Shown here: piece after piece, positions 41,306-52,347 of the stretch
Position numbering within the stretch: position 1 is the stretch's first letter
Layout: every line of letters starts with the position of its first letter
DNA from: Xiphydria camelus
Lineage: Eukaryota > Arthropoda > Insecta > Hymenoptera > Xiphydriidae
DNA length: 64,000 nt
Assembly: GCA_963678675.1 (NCBI GenBank)
Contig: OY783192.1
Location: 32,829,250-32,893,249 of the forward strand
Direction: 5' to 3'
Notes under the pieces: generated by a model
Told to the model about the DNA's origin: nothing
Database searches by the model: none
The model's input: the letters and a program-made list of their open reading frames with translations, nothing else
Made by a program: the position numbers and the translations under genes

Positions 41306-41407
41306 TTCGGCTCTTTGATAGTGTCTTTCTTCTGCTTCTTTCTGCCACTCTTTTTATTTTATTTTCCCTCTTTTTCTGCCCTTTGATTTACTTCATCTGT
41401 TTTTAAG

Positions 41408-41568
41408 TTTCATTTTGCCAGTCTTAGTTTCTCAGCGCCCCGTTTCATTTTTGGAGTCTGCTGAATATTAAGTTGATTCTTGTAAGGCGTGCTAGTTAAA
41501 ATAACCCCGGAAGAGTTAAATTTCTTTTTTCTTCTTGGGTTTACTTTCCCATTTGCAGTTGTCAAAGG
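41408..41568 (-). pseudogene. pogo transposase linker remnant
   Basis: A minus-strand open stretch of about 50 codons with RRKKKFNSSGVILTSTPYK near its start. A basic run followed by an (I/V)LTSTP-type motif is common after the DDE domain of pogo/Tigger-like transposases. It ends at a stop and the following finger is in another frame, so at least one frameshift has occurred. Confidence 0.55.
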
Positions 41569-41665
41569 GCTAACTGTTTCGACTGCAATGAATGTAGGTT
41601 ATATAGTTGATGAATTATCTGAATCTTCATCAGACACTACTTCCTTTTGCAGGCAAAAAGATGGT

Positions 41666-41863
41666 TTAACATACTGCACGACGTACTGTGCTTCTTCTCT
41701 TCAAAGTACTTTTAGGCACAGGATATGCCCTTGCTGCTCCTCTGAAACTTATACCTGAAGAATTACAATGCTCTATAGCTTTCCCCATATCCTCCGATGT
41801 CCATTTTCCATAAACACCTTTGGATTTCCTTGTAGTTCTCGTCGACATCTGTGGGGGAATCAA
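41666..41863 (-). pseudogene. pogo-like transposase N-terminus (psq-type HTH)
   Basis: 65 residues from an ATG at 41863 to a stop. The pattern W-x-S/T-E-x-M-x-x-A-I, then S-F-R-G-A-A-R-A-Y-x-V-P-K-S-T-L is the psq/CENP-B-type helix-turn-helix that binds the transposon ends. The frame breaks a few residues after KSTLKRR, where an intact pogo transposase would continue into a CENP-B second domain and a DDE catalytic domain. Downstream in-frame material is short. I infer an internal deletion. Confidence 0.75.
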
Positions 41864-42372
41864 AATCTTATAACCTAAAATAACTGTACCTACGTGTAAT
41901 TTGGACCGGGACCAAATTACACAACTTACGACTCACGAAATTACACGACCACTAGTATTGTATAATAATTTTCATTTTTTGTGAAATCTTTCTGAAAAAC
42001 TACAATTTTGTCGCAACATACTAAATATAATAATGTGCAAATCAATTTGTTGACATCAACTTGAGAAAATCTGTACTTACTTTAAGAAAATTCACGTTTA
42101 AAGTGAGAGTCACCTTATAACGATTCATGCACTGCCGACATTTTGATTATAGCTCGGTTCGTAATATCCAGACTTCATTATATTATTAGTCAAGAACCCT
42201 TGAACATATATTTAGTTCATTCGAGTGAGCACAAATGTCGCCTCTAGTATTATTTTCGAAAAATTTAAATGGTCCAATTTACAAGACGGACCAAATAACA
42301 CGGACTTCCCCTACCTACCCTGTTTTTTGTGGAAGGGAACATTTTTTTGGCACCAGCAATTATTTCTATAAG

Positions 42373-43020
42373 TATTAGAGAGAACGTTGAGTAACACGAA
42401 ATAACGGTTAGCAAATTCCGCCTTTCTATCATTTTATGAATCTCGTCATTCTCGTCTCGCGATTTTTCTATTTCCTTCATTTCGTATCGCACCATGGCGT
42501 CAAGTTTCCGTCGCAATGCAGTCATCGAAGCCCATTGGAAGGGACGAACGATTGCGAAGAAGATAAAAAAAGGACGGCGCGCGAGAAGTGACGCGCCCGC
42601 TTTTTATCTTTACCTTCTGCGATCCGCGTGGCGTTTGGATTTTCACGGATGATCGCGGCTGCGCGGTGCGAATTTCTCGCAATTGTGGTAGTCTCGCTCG
42701 GTAGACTTTGCAACGACGTTTAATAATGCAGTCGAAGCGCGAGACGACGAAGTGTTGCTTAGCGCCTCGCGGCAATACGGCTGGAACGTAATTGTTATTT
42801 CGCAATCGTCGGAGCCGCGTTGGCAATTGGAGCTGTAAACAAATAACCATTCACCGTCGTCGTCGTTGAACTCTCGGCGAAGCGCCGATTTGCGCAAATC
42901 CCGCGACGAGCTGATAATTGACGACGAGTTTAGACCTCGTTAGCGAGCCATTGAAAAATTTGCACCTTTTTTTTCTCTGAAAGTTCAATGCACTCTTGTG
43001 CTTCCTGATAGTAATCGTAT
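42373..43020. other. CpG-rich unique stretch
   Basis: 42440-42920 has overlapping open frames up to 116 codons on the minus strand, none with a domain. No repeat match. Confidence 0.4.
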
Positions 43021-43311
43021 ATTGAAAGAATTAATTGCTGGTGTCAACAAAATTCGTCTTGATTCAGGAAAACACGATCTTACAAATTTAAAAAAATACA
43101 AATTCTTAGTCGAAGAATATATATTCTTGATTCAAGAATACCTTCGTTGAAAAGAAAATTTTTTTCTGCGCCAAAGAAGACAATTACACCTGAGCCCCTA
43201 TCAGATATTTTCTCGTACAAAAAAAATGATGGTTCGAATCTGGAATTATATTAAGTTTTTGATCGAAGAAAACATTTTGTTGGCAACAGCAATTATTTCT
43301 CTCTCTGAGTG
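43021..43311. mobile_element. MITE family C, copy C5
   Basis: GAAAGAATTAATTGCTGGTG to CAACAGCAATTATTTCTCTC...CTGAGTG. It is the best uninterrupted template for C4, including the AGACAATTACACCTGAGCCC segment missing there. Confidence 0.88.
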
Positions 43312-43409
43312 TAGATATATTCTCTAACCGAGTAATTAATTCACTTGATTCGTACTTACTTTATTTACTGTATCTTATAGTGGAAACGTCTTTACTATCA
43401 CTGAGGGAA

Positions 43410-43590
43410 CGATTTATTTGCATTGTAGTTAATAAACGTATACTTGAATATGGCGAAATAAACATTTTACCGGATCAAGTAAATAAATGAAATAAACATT
43501 CTAATAATTAACCAATTTTATTGTCCTTACGAAATATTGATTTCGCCGTATTTGAAATTACATCTATTAACGATTATATTTTCACCATTC
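43410..43590. mobile_element. MITE family F, copy F5
   Basis: GTAGTTAATAAACGTATACT, GGCGAAATAAACATTTTACC, AATGAAATAAACATTCTAAT, CGAAATATTGATTTCGCC. The middle is shorter than in F1. Confidence 0.75.
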
Positions 43591-44765
43591 ACGTGTTAAC
43601 CACGCGTAAAAAAGAGGAGCGGACCTCGCGAAAAAATCGCACCAACGCGTTAACGCGATTAACAACGCGTTTAATTCGTAACTGACCGCGGTAAAAGCGC
43701 GCAGAACCTCGCGCGAAGAGGAGAAGGAAAGGTATCGAGAGTGCGGAGAGAGAGAGAGAGAGAGAGAGTGAGTTAAATCGCGCGAATTCTCGAGGCGACT
43801 TCATACCGCGTTGTAGCCTCGTCGAAACTCGGCTCGAAGAAGGAAGAAGACGAAACTGAGGGGCTTTTTCCGTTGCGGAGAACTTTACGATTCGACGGCT
43901 CGGTGGTAGGGCGAAGCCGGAGTGCCGCAGTGGTACCTACCTGGTTACCGGGGCCCACTCTCCGAAGCGTACAAAAACCTCACTCTCGCCCTCCATATCG
44001 CGGGCGCTGGCTTTTTAAAACTCTCATTGAGAGGAGCACTCGATAAGTAAGTGGAGCGGATTTGCAAGCATTTTGCGTAATTGCTATGAAATTGACTTGG
44101 AGCGGCAAAAACTCGGCTAGCGCTCGGCGGACGCGGGGCCAACGAGCCACAGGTACACCGCTCGAGCGATGCAGTTCTCTGCACTCGCGCGCTGCACTCT
44201 GCTACGGCGGAGACGAGTCACACTGTTCGACAATAATGTGATTTAAGCGGGTTTGGGAGTCAACGGGGAATTCTGATTTCTAGCCTTTTGGAGATAGCTT
44301 TTCTCCACTTGCAAATCTCATACAGAGTTCTACATTTTCCAACTAACGATGTTTACGGAAAATTATCACTATATTTGGACAATTTGTTTCACCGGTTTCT
44401 CCGCCATTAATGATTTTCGCGAAGTGAAATAATTTTTTTTTTCCGAAATCCACGTGCTATACCGCATTTCTTGAAGTAAAATTGGGTTAGTCTACGACTT
44501 AAATTAATAAAAATATTGCTATTGTAACAATGCGGCTGCCGTCATGTATCGGATTACCTGTTAGCATTAATTTTACTATTTTCCGATTTCATTACCCTTG
44601 CATGGTGATTATGATTTCGGAAAATAATCTCGATCCATTTGTACATGAAGAATTCCTTTATGATTTTCGTTTTAGTCATAAAGAAAGTAGTGAAACAAAT
44701 TCTAACTACCCTTCTGGGAAAAATTAAGTTCCACATTTGTCCAGAAGAAAACACTAGTTGTAGTA
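43591..44765. other. Unassigned stretch with (GA)n
   Basis: 43600-44220 is CpG-rich with (GA)n at 43746-43769. 44220-44765 is AT-rich unique sequence. No gene or element. Confidence 0.4.
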
Positions 44766-44979
44766 CACGGAGACAATTGTATGGTAACGATTATCAGTCA
44801 GAATAGTAAACAGGTGACAGCTTCGACAATATCGTGTTGAATAATCTGCAGCATAGTAATGATTGCCATTCTAATAGTGATGATTACTGTTCTGCAGATT
44901 ATATTCAACACGATATTGTCGAAACTGTCACCTTTTTACTATTTTGGCTGGTAATCGTTACCATTCAATTTTCTCCGTG
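44766..44979. mobile_element. MITE Q, near-perfect foldback
   Basis: TA-flanked (44764-44765 and 44980-44981). Arms CACGGAGACAATTGTATGGT, AACGATTATCAGTCAGAATA, GACAATATCGTGTTGAATAA, TCTGCAG are mirrored almost base for base to CTCCGTG, with about eight mismatches over ~95 bp per arm. Its CACGGA end is shared with families A, B, D and G. Confidence 0.92.
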
Positions 44980-44987
44980 TAGCCTAC

Positions 44988-45285
44988 CCCTTTAACGGGC
45001 ACAACCCTGAGATTGATATTATGGCAAATATAATTAATTAGTGATGTTATATGGGATTTATGAATGCCAAAACAGGTATATATATTTTTGTAAATTTGGT
45101 AATATTCTGAAAAATGGGTGGTATATGTACCAATAAACATTCCCGCCAAAAACGGGAATCGTTTGTTCACTGGTACAAATGTGTACCAGTGAATATTAAG
45201 GTCGATATTTAAGTGTAATACAATTTTCTGTTCGACCATATTAGCTAGTGGTATATATGTATATGTACCAGAGGCCGTTAAAGGG
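44988..45285. mobile_element. Possible piggyBac-like MITE U
   Basis: CCCTTTAACGGGCAC at the left and GGCCGTTAAAGGG at the right are inverted, and TTAA follows on the right. The left flank is not TTAA, so a TTAA target is supported on one side only. Inside are two small hairpins: CATTCCCG...CGGGAATC and CACTGGTACAAATGTGTACCAGTG (pairing about 45167-45190). Confidence 0.5.
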
Positions 45286-45493
45286 TTAAAGAGTGGATCC
45301 TCTTCGCGGTCACTCGTCGGAATGTTTAAACTGCGATTTGAAATACTGCAGGGGCGACATGTATTTTCGTACCCCGTATTCGTACTTTCCTCGGAGATTC
45401 GCTCGGTTATTTTTGGGAGGCACTTTGCCTTCCGCTTTAATTGCTGTTTGCCCTAAATTCAACCCTCTCTCTTCGATCGTGGGAGCAGGCTGC

Positions 45494-45540
<47 letters not shown>

Positions 45541-46689
45541 GGCCTTCCCCTTCTCTCCTCCGACTCCGCTCCTCTACCGCCCTCTCGAAGCGAGAGGCAA
45601 CCTCGCGACGATCAATACGGTAATGACGCCCGCGCAACGATGTTACTAGGTACATGCTAAGCGCTCTGGTGTTTTCCACCCTCATCGCCGCGTGACGCTC
45701 GTGCGTTTCGGGGAGAAATTTCACCGAAGTTCCATCGTCTCGCGTTTCTGGGCTTTTCTTTTTTTTTGTGGAAGTGAGGGACTCTTTCGGTCAAAGTTTT
45801 GCGAAAGATGCTGTACTCTAGCTCTCGCTGTTAAAAGTAGTAGCGAGGGTCAACAATTAGGGGAGGATTTATCGCAGAAAGAAGGACAATAAAGGCCGAG
45901 AAGATAGACAGACTTTATTCGTTAACACATCCTGATAAAACGCATCTACAAAATTATTTCCATCCTCGGAGTACGACTCTGTAAAACGGAAAACGGGAGA
46001 AGAGTCTAAGGGTGAACGCGTGAATTTCCGCCAGGAAGCTCCTAAATCTAAGTACCGTCGATTCCTCGCGGCGCTCCGTTAAAAATCGCGTAAAACGCGA
46101 CATCGCCCGTAGCTCTCGCGATCCTAACGTTCGTTTCCACCCTCGAACGGCGGCGTGGACGCAGGGGGTGCGGCGTCATCCGCGGAAATTGGCCCGATAA
46201 AAATGTCCTACCTGATCGGCATTTTCGAGGAGGCAACCATACGACACGTCGGCGCGGCTCGTAAACCAAGAGTTTTCGCGTTCAACGCGGGCACACGCTT
46301 GAACATACTGAGAGGGTGATGAGTGAGGGCGGAGGAGAGCGTTCGACGGGGGTGGTTCTAAATGAACGATAAAGCGTCTCCTTTTTGCGCTCAATGAAGC
46401 GAGAAATTAGAGCCCTCTCGTATCCTCCCACAAACCACCCCTCGGCTCGACTCACACGGTTTTCCAATAACTCGTTTACTACCTCCGCCTCCGGCCCACC
46501 CTCTTTCCTCTGGACGCTGCAGCAACTTCACCTCGTTACGTCTCCACCGAGCTGACACGGTGTCTGCAGCCGCGAATCGAGATCGTTCGTCAGGGCGAAG
46601 TGTTCATCGAGCAATCCTCTCCCCTAACCCTCGCGACAAGGGTTTTCAAGAAGTACCTATATCTATATACCAGGCAGAGAGGGACGAGA
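45286..46689. other. CpG-rich stretch with (CT)n
   Basis: Includes the tract at 45493-45540. Overlapping frames up to 118 codons on both strands are dominated by the simple repeat or by arginine. No gene. Confidence 0.4.
45493..45540. repeat. (CT)24 microsatellite
   Basis: CT units with one T-rich interruption near 45515. Confidence 0.97.
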
Positions 46690-46875
46690 GTTATCATTTC
46701 TCTTGTTTATTATTGCAACGATCTTTTTGAGCAATTATCTCCTTACCTGCGAAATTTGGGAGCAAATTGGTATTATACTTTTTTGAAGATCGGATCTCGA
46801 TCTACAAAAAAGTCCTATATGAATATTGTCGAGAAATATCTGATAAGGGAGATAATCACGTTTGAAGTGAACACT
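46690..46875. mobile_element. Family M element, copy M4 (diverged)
   Basis: TTGAGCAATTATCTCCTTAC, GGTATTATACTTTTTTGAAG, ATCTACAAAAAAGTCC and the mirrored AGGGAGATAATCACGTTTG. It is more diverged than M1-M3. Confidence 0.65.
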
Positions 46876-46904
46876 ACCATTGGTTGTCTCGCTTGTCGCC
46901 ACGT

Positions 46905-47065
46905 CAACTTAAAATCAAATTATCTCGTTGCCCGTGCATTTGCGACCTATGTTGGTATAGAACTTTTTTCAAGACTACGTTCCGCTCTACAAAAAGTATC
47001 TCACAAAATTCTGTCGAAAGTTGATAGATCGCGAGATAATCGTCCTCAAAGCGGACACGCAATTC
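46905..47065. mobile_element. Family M element, copy M5 (diverged)
   Basis: AAATTATCTCGTTGCCCGTG, TGGTATAGAACTTTTTTCAA, CTCTACAAAAAGTATCTCAC and the mirrored GATCGCGAGATAATCGTCC. Lies directly after M4 in the same orientation. Confidence 0.65.
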
Positions 47066-50000
47066 TGATCAGGCTGGGAAGAATTGTGCGAACTGAGCGG
47101 AGTCTCCTCATAAATTCATTTCATTCTTCCAACGAACACGTGTAGTTGTACATACACACCGCGTAATCCAAGCTACAAGCGTAATAATTCACCCTTCGCA
47201 ACTCCATCTGGCGCAACGGCAACAAAAGACTCTTTCGCAACGAGCGAGAGAATCGCGAAAGGAACGCGCTATTCGTCGAGAGCGAGCGGAGGAGACTCGG
47301 CGAGCGTCGAGTCACCACCGCGCCGGGGTCGCAGAGCGCGGGCGTGGAAAATGAAAATGAAAATGAGGAGAGTCTCGGCTAATTTCCTGCCGGTTCCTTC
47401 ATCGCGGGTAGCGCCGGTGATGGCAGGGGCAGGGGGGGAGGGTGATTAGCAGAGGCCGCATGCGCCGGCCTGGCGTCTCTCCGTGGCAGCAGCCAGCAGC
47501 TAAGACCAGGGGCGACCCAAACCCCCTTTCGAGGGCGGTGGGGGTGTGCGGGAGGAAGCAAATTAATACGGGCGGGCAAGCGGGCCCCGCTAACGAACGA
47601 ACCGACGCCAAGTCTAGCGCCGACCGTCCGACGCTCAGCGCCGCGACGCCTTCCACCCTTCTTGTCCTCCGCCTCATCGCGCGCTAACCCGCCGTCGCTG
47701 CCCTCTTCGACTCCCGTTATAATTCGCCCTCGTATCGCTCGACGATCGTCCCACGTTTCGCTCTTCTCGTCGCGTTCGGTTGCACTCTCGCATGTGTTAC
47801 ACGCGCGTATGATTACGTCGTTATTGTGATGCAGTTCTTTGGAGTACGTACGTGGTTCTGCGTGAAGCTCGCTCCGATATTCGAGCGCGCGGCATTTTTG
47901 GGAAGTTTCTAGTTTCGTCTCTCTCCTAATCGTGTTCAGTTGCATTTCTGCATATGCACATGCATGCAGGTATAATTACGTCGTTGCTGTGATGCAGTTC
48001 TTTGGAGTACGCGTAATCCGGCCGGTGCGTGTGACAGGAGAAACGAGAGGATTTCTTCTCCGATCGGTTTGGGATTCTGTGATGGATACGTTATAGATTT
48101 TTCTTCGAAGCCTCTCTGGGGAGTGATCGTCGCGCATCTTCGCGCATTTCACACTGACACGTTCCCACCGCGTGTGAACCGCGAACGATTTCCGCTTTCC
48201 CGCACGATATTCGATATTCGAGAAAATCGCGCGCGAAATCCCGAGGGAACTGCTCGTCCGTACGATGGGATCACGTCTCGCGTGTACGAGGACTACGAGT
48301 GCACGCGTGGAAGATGATGCTAATTGCCGAGGATGCGATCGATAAGAACGCGGTTTCCGCGACCGCTGATATATCTACGTGCGCCCGCGTTTCCGCGAAG
48401 GTGATGATCCGCACGGCTGATTCGCTCGGCGTTGCTCGCAAAAATCTCGCCGCGGTTTATTTTATCGTGGCAGAGTGCAGCCGCGATGCGCTCGAAGTGC
48501 ATCGCTCGAGGTTTCGTCGACAATTTTTTTCCGGCGGCGCGAAGTTCGATGAGACTGCGATTTTTGGCGAGTTCCAACAGTGTAATTTCGAGATCGATTT
48601 TTCACTCGTCGCGTGGTATCGCGTTATCGAATCTCCCGTGCAGCCGCGCCGCGTTCGTCGCGCGCGGAATTCACCGTCGGCTCGTTTCGTCGAAACGCGC
48701 GCCCGATTAACGTAATAATTAGTCGATCCCTCGGCTCGATAGCGTCATCGGGCTCGGGCCCAGCCCTTCCACTCTCTCGTCGCTCCGCCCCGCGAATAGC
48801 GCTTTTTATTCGCACTCGTTAGCTCCGCCATTTTGCTCATTTACACCTACCCAGATCGCAATCGACGTTAATTTACATTGCGTAAACCGCCGCGCGCGCG
48901 CTGTGCACCATACAGCGAGCGAGGCGCTTTGTAAGTGCTGCCGCGCGCCACGCCGGGAAGTGAAGGCGCGAACGGGATTTGACTGACGTGGGGATCGCGC
49001 GCGAGAGCTACGGTCGGTACGATATTTGACGAGTCAGAATTTCTAGAAGACTGCTGCGTCACTTTCTCGGAATTATCCGCATTCGGCACACGAGTTGGAG
49101 ACATTGGCGACGCAGTGTTTATTGTAGCAGATTGCAGAGTTAGCGTTATTTGCATATACCGTGCTTTGCAGTCGATTTATACGTAGCGTGTTTCTTTGTC
49201 AGTGTATCGTCTTGTGAATTTTCAATATAATTCCTTATTAAAAGAAATCAATGGAGGCGAAAAAGAAAAGGAAGGAATCAAATTCTTAAATTAAGGATTA
49301 AATTAATAACTATTAATAAATTGCCTTCTCGGTGTGGAACCTTCGTACGTAATAATTGATTTATTCTTACGTTAACACTCGATTACAATTTTCAAATAGT
49401 TTATCTATTTAAAAGACGCCGTTCGTTTCCTAATCTGCATCTTTTTGAAATTGAACAAATTCTATTCTGTAATATTGCAATTGAAACGTGTAAAAGTACG
49501 GCACTCAGTAATTTTTACAATTTTCCTTTCCGCGCCTACAAACAAATTCCAATCGTAGAAGCATCACCTCCAACATTTCACGACTATTCATTCAGCAATC
49601 AACGAATTTCATCTCGATATCCATCCCTTCCAAAAAGCACGTCCCTCCACAAAAAGCGCCTTACGCCAATACACGAACGAAACGCTCGCCAACAAGAGAG
49701 ATAATCACGCCGGAAGCTGAGCCATCGAAATCATCCCCCGCCGCTGCCGCGATACCGATCACCGAATTTTCCGTGCAAAAAAATTCGTCGACATTCGAAC
49801 CCGCGGAAATTCAGCCGACGCGCGCGCGCGAGTTTTAATTAAACAAATTCCGGCAACAAAGGCCCGCCAGTCGTGCGAATAATTCGAACGGGTGGATGTG
49901 TGCTGCCCGCCGGGTCGGATCGGTGGTCGACGCTGGAGAGCGAGCGAGAGAGAGGGGGGCGGCGCCGAGGGAGGAAGAGCATGTAGGACGCGCGCGGAGG

Positions 50001-50541
50001 AGGACGAGGAGGATCGTGGCGCGGAGGGAAGAGGGTTGGGTTGGGTTATTCCGCGGGTAGGTAACTGGATGGTGGTAGACACGAGAGGAAGAGGGAGCTG
50101 GGGCGAAAAGGGAGAGAAGGTGCGAGGGCGGGGAGGGAAAGGCGAGGGATCGATAAAGGGAGTGTCGGCGCGAGAACGGAGAGAATGGGGTGTAAGGAGA
50201 GAGAGCGCGAGCGCGGGGGTGGGTTCGCTTTTTCTAAACGGCGATGCTAAGCAGGTCGTCGTTAAGGTGAGCGCGCGCGCGCGCGCGAAACCGAGTGAGC
50301 TCGATTTTGCTTTTCGTGCTCCGTACGGTATCGTCCTGGAATTTCGGGGAGGAACGAGGGAGCTTCGCGAGCTAGCCGCGTGTATACCGTTGAAACTCGA
50401 TGGGGGAGTCGCTTACGTTGCGCTGGAGCAGTTTGATTTTCCGGGATCGATCTCATACAGGGTGGCGATCGGCTCGCGATACGTGGGATGCGATTGTTAC
50501 GTGCCCTGAGTCGTATCGGGTGCTTTCCACTTATGGTACTA
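47066..50541. other. Long CpG-rich region with no accepted gene
   Basis: 47100-49050 is CpG-rich and 49200-49640 AT-rich. 49900-50240 is strikingly purine-rich on the plus strand (G/A runs) and opens a 205-codon frame (49892-50509) rich in E, R and G that I reject. 47757-48015 holds an internal duplication. 49290-49340 may be the right edge of a family F element. Confidence 0.45.
47757..48015. repeat. Direct duplication, period about 160 bp
   Basis: TTGCACTCTCGCATGTG...ATTACGTCGTTATTGTGATG, CAGTTCTTTGGAGTACG (47778-47849) recurs as TTGCATTTCTGCATATG...ATTACGTCGTTGCTGTGATG, CAGTTCTTTGGAGTACG (47938-48011). The last 17 bases are identical, and the lead-in (CTCTTCTCGTCGCGTTCGG / CTCTCCTAATCGTGTTCAG) is also alike. 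Confidence 0.8.
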
Positions 50542-50952
50542 CACTGAGAGAAAAGTAGACGTGGTAAAATCAACTATAAACGCAAGGTTGAATTTTCCTG
50601 GTTGCTAGTACCGTATTTAGAATTTGACAAACCATGAATGCAGTCGAAATAACTTTTGTTACGTGGTTACAGTAACGGTAAGATTGTAGTTTATGATGAC
50701 TATATAACATGGTTAAATTGACCGGTAAAGTAGATCAATAATATTACTGCGTGGTAATATCAAGTATACAAAAAAAAAGATTGAGGACGTCAGTCGACTA
50801 TACTGCAGGCTGATCTGGTTGGAGCAATCGTAATCTCTGGCAACCATAACCAGAACTTCACTGTTTAGAAGAATTATGGAATCATGATTGATGTCAAAAT
50901 GGGCCATGATATCTAGTTGAATTATGCTTTTATCCAGATTTTTCTCTCAGTG
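50542..50952. mobile_element. MITE R (single copy)
   Basis: CACTGAGAGAAAAGTAGACG at the left and inverted TTTTTCTCTCAGTG at the right, preceded by TA at 50540-50541. The interior of ~410 bp has paired ATGGTTAAATTGACC/AACTATAAACG-type words but no long inverted repeat and no coding frame. Confidence 0.75.
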
Positions 50953-50985
50953 TGTAGTCGAGATATATGTATTTCTATTCTCAAA

Positions 50986-51209
50986 CACTGAGAAGAAAAA
51001 GTGATAGTATTGACTAAATTAGCGGTCACGGGCGGGGGAACGTAGGTCTGGTTACACGAACTGATAATTTGCTAAACTTGATTACAGCTTGTTTTTGTCA
51101 AACAATTTTTAATCCCTGTAATCAAATTATTTTACTCAAGTAATTAAATCGGCGTTCCCCTACTCCCGACCTCTAATTTAGTCAAATCTGCTATATTTTC
51201 TCTCTATGT
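50986..51209. mobile_element. MITE S (single copy)
   Basis: CACTGAGAAGAAAAAGTGAT, GACTAAATTAGCGGTCACGG, GGGGGAAC are mirrored by GTTCCCCTACTCCCGACC, CTAATTTAGTCAAATC, ATTTTCTCTCTATGTA. The middle TTGATTACAG/CTGTAATCAAA also pairs. Confidence 0.75.
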
Positions 51210-51354
51210 ACGACTTGCCATCAATTGATTGACAGGTCGCAAGAGAAAGGACCAACAGTTTTATTTTGTGTCGATTTGAGTCACCTAAATGGAAATCACC
51301 TATTTTCACTCGAAAGTAACGCGATTAATTTACATATAAGTATAGTAAAAACAA

Positions 51355-51583
51355 CACTGAGAAAAATAGCTTAGTCAATATAACCAAAATTTTTGAGACG
51401 ATGACCAAACCGTTTGGTGAAGTATTGATTCCCCATCTGTTTGATTAAACCGATCACTCTCTCTTTCTGGTTAGAATAACTTGATATTTGGTTCAGTCGA
51501 CGAGTATTTCGGTTAGAATAACTAAACGTGTTTAACTAGATGTATTATGTTTTGCAATTTTAATCTAATCATTTTTCTCAGCG
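51355..51583 (+). mobile_element. MITE family E, copy E4
   Basis: CACTGAGAAAAATAGCTTAG to CATTTTTCTCAGCG. It carries three GGTTAGAATAACTNNA-type units. Confidence 0.87.
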
Positions 51584-51593
51584 AATGTTTGAT

Positions 51594-51826
51594 ACACCGA
51601 GGAAAAAAAAACGTGCTTCATGAAAATAAACGTGTTTTTAGATAATCTTAAAAGCACGTTTATTCGATTCGAATGAATACCGATTCGATCCAAATAATAT
51701 TTAATTAAATCAATAATATTTGTATACGTCCTATCGATATTCATTCAAGTCTAATAAATCGTACTCTTAGAGGACTATTATTTAAAAAACGTTTATTCCG
51801 ATGAAGTCAATTTGTTTTCTCAGTTT
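51594..51826. mobile_element. MITE family K, copy K4 (most complete)
   Basis: ACACCGAGGAAAAAAAAACG to GTCAATTTGTTTTCTCAGT. Arms AAGCACGTTTATTCGATTCG and GAATACCGATTCGATCC are mirrored by CCTATCGATATTCATTCAAG and AATAAATCGTACTCTTAG. Confidence 0.87.
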
Positions 51827-52344
51827 AGGTACAATAAAAACAACGTTGGATAGTGTATCGTCATATAGTTTTAATCCTCTGATGAATTAAGGTCTCTTAT
51901 TCTCGCAACAGAACGATGAAAGTCTTGGATAATTGTAAGATTTATAAATTATAACATCCAGATTTAATGTAAATCTGAATAAGAAATTGATTTTATCTCT
52001 CTGCACGCGCGATTCGTCGGAATTCTATACGCGAACACTCAATTTTTCCAATATTTACAAGCGCGGCAACGAGACTCGCGCCACTCGCATTCACCCCGAT
52101 TCGAGCAGCGCGAGCGTTATATCCCTCCGCGGTCATCGAACGCAATTCCGCTGAATCGTATAGATCGCATAAATATATCGGAATTCCGGAGCCGCGATCG
52201 CGCGCGCACGTGGGCCCTTCACCGCGTTGGTACACTTCTCCGGCGCGTTGCGCGGGTACCGATATTGTGCGTGCACGCGCGGCACGCACCCCCCTCTCCC
52301 GCGCGCTTATGGCTTTCTTACACACATTTATTACAGCGGGACTG
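51827..52344. other. Unassigned stretch
   Basis: 51830-51990 AT-rich, 52000-52330 CpG-rich. Nothing recognised. Confidence 0.35.
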
Positions 52345-52347
52345 TAA

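Larger units (their letters stand above)
40768..42311 (-). mobile_element. pogo-type DNA transposon, internally deleted, nested in C4
   Basis: 1544 bp with TIR GGGGAAGTCCGTGT at both ends and TA on each side (40766-40767 and 42312-42313). GTGTAATTTGG or close variants occur at 40778, 40954, 40973, 40995, 41014, 41894 and, inverted, 41912, 41936, 42274 and 42291, mostly near the ends. On the minus strand it encodes a psq-like helix-turn-helix, a short linker region and a PHD-like finger, with no DDE domain. TA targets plus a psq HTH match the Tc1/mariner-pogo group. It cannot move without a transposase from elsewhere. Confidence 0.85.
39964..42372. mobile_element. MITE family C, copy C4, split by three insertions
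   Basis: Family C pieces remain at 39964-40034 (AAATTATAGCTAATGTCAAG, CTTGAACCCCAAGAACAT), 40385-40497 (CGATTCGAGAAAACCTTTTC, GGGACAAGAAATTCTTTC), 40713-40767 (CAAATATTTTCTTGCCCC, AAACCGTGGCTTGTTTCTGT) and 42312-42372 (TTTTTTGGCACCAGCAATTA). Joined in order they follow C2 and C5. B2, D2 and the pogo element occupy the gaps. The D2 site also lacks ~25 bp of C. Confidence 0.85.

Noticed and set aside
49892..50509. 205-codon plus-strand frame
   Set aside because: Driven by purine-rich low-complexity sequence; E/R/G-rich with no domain.
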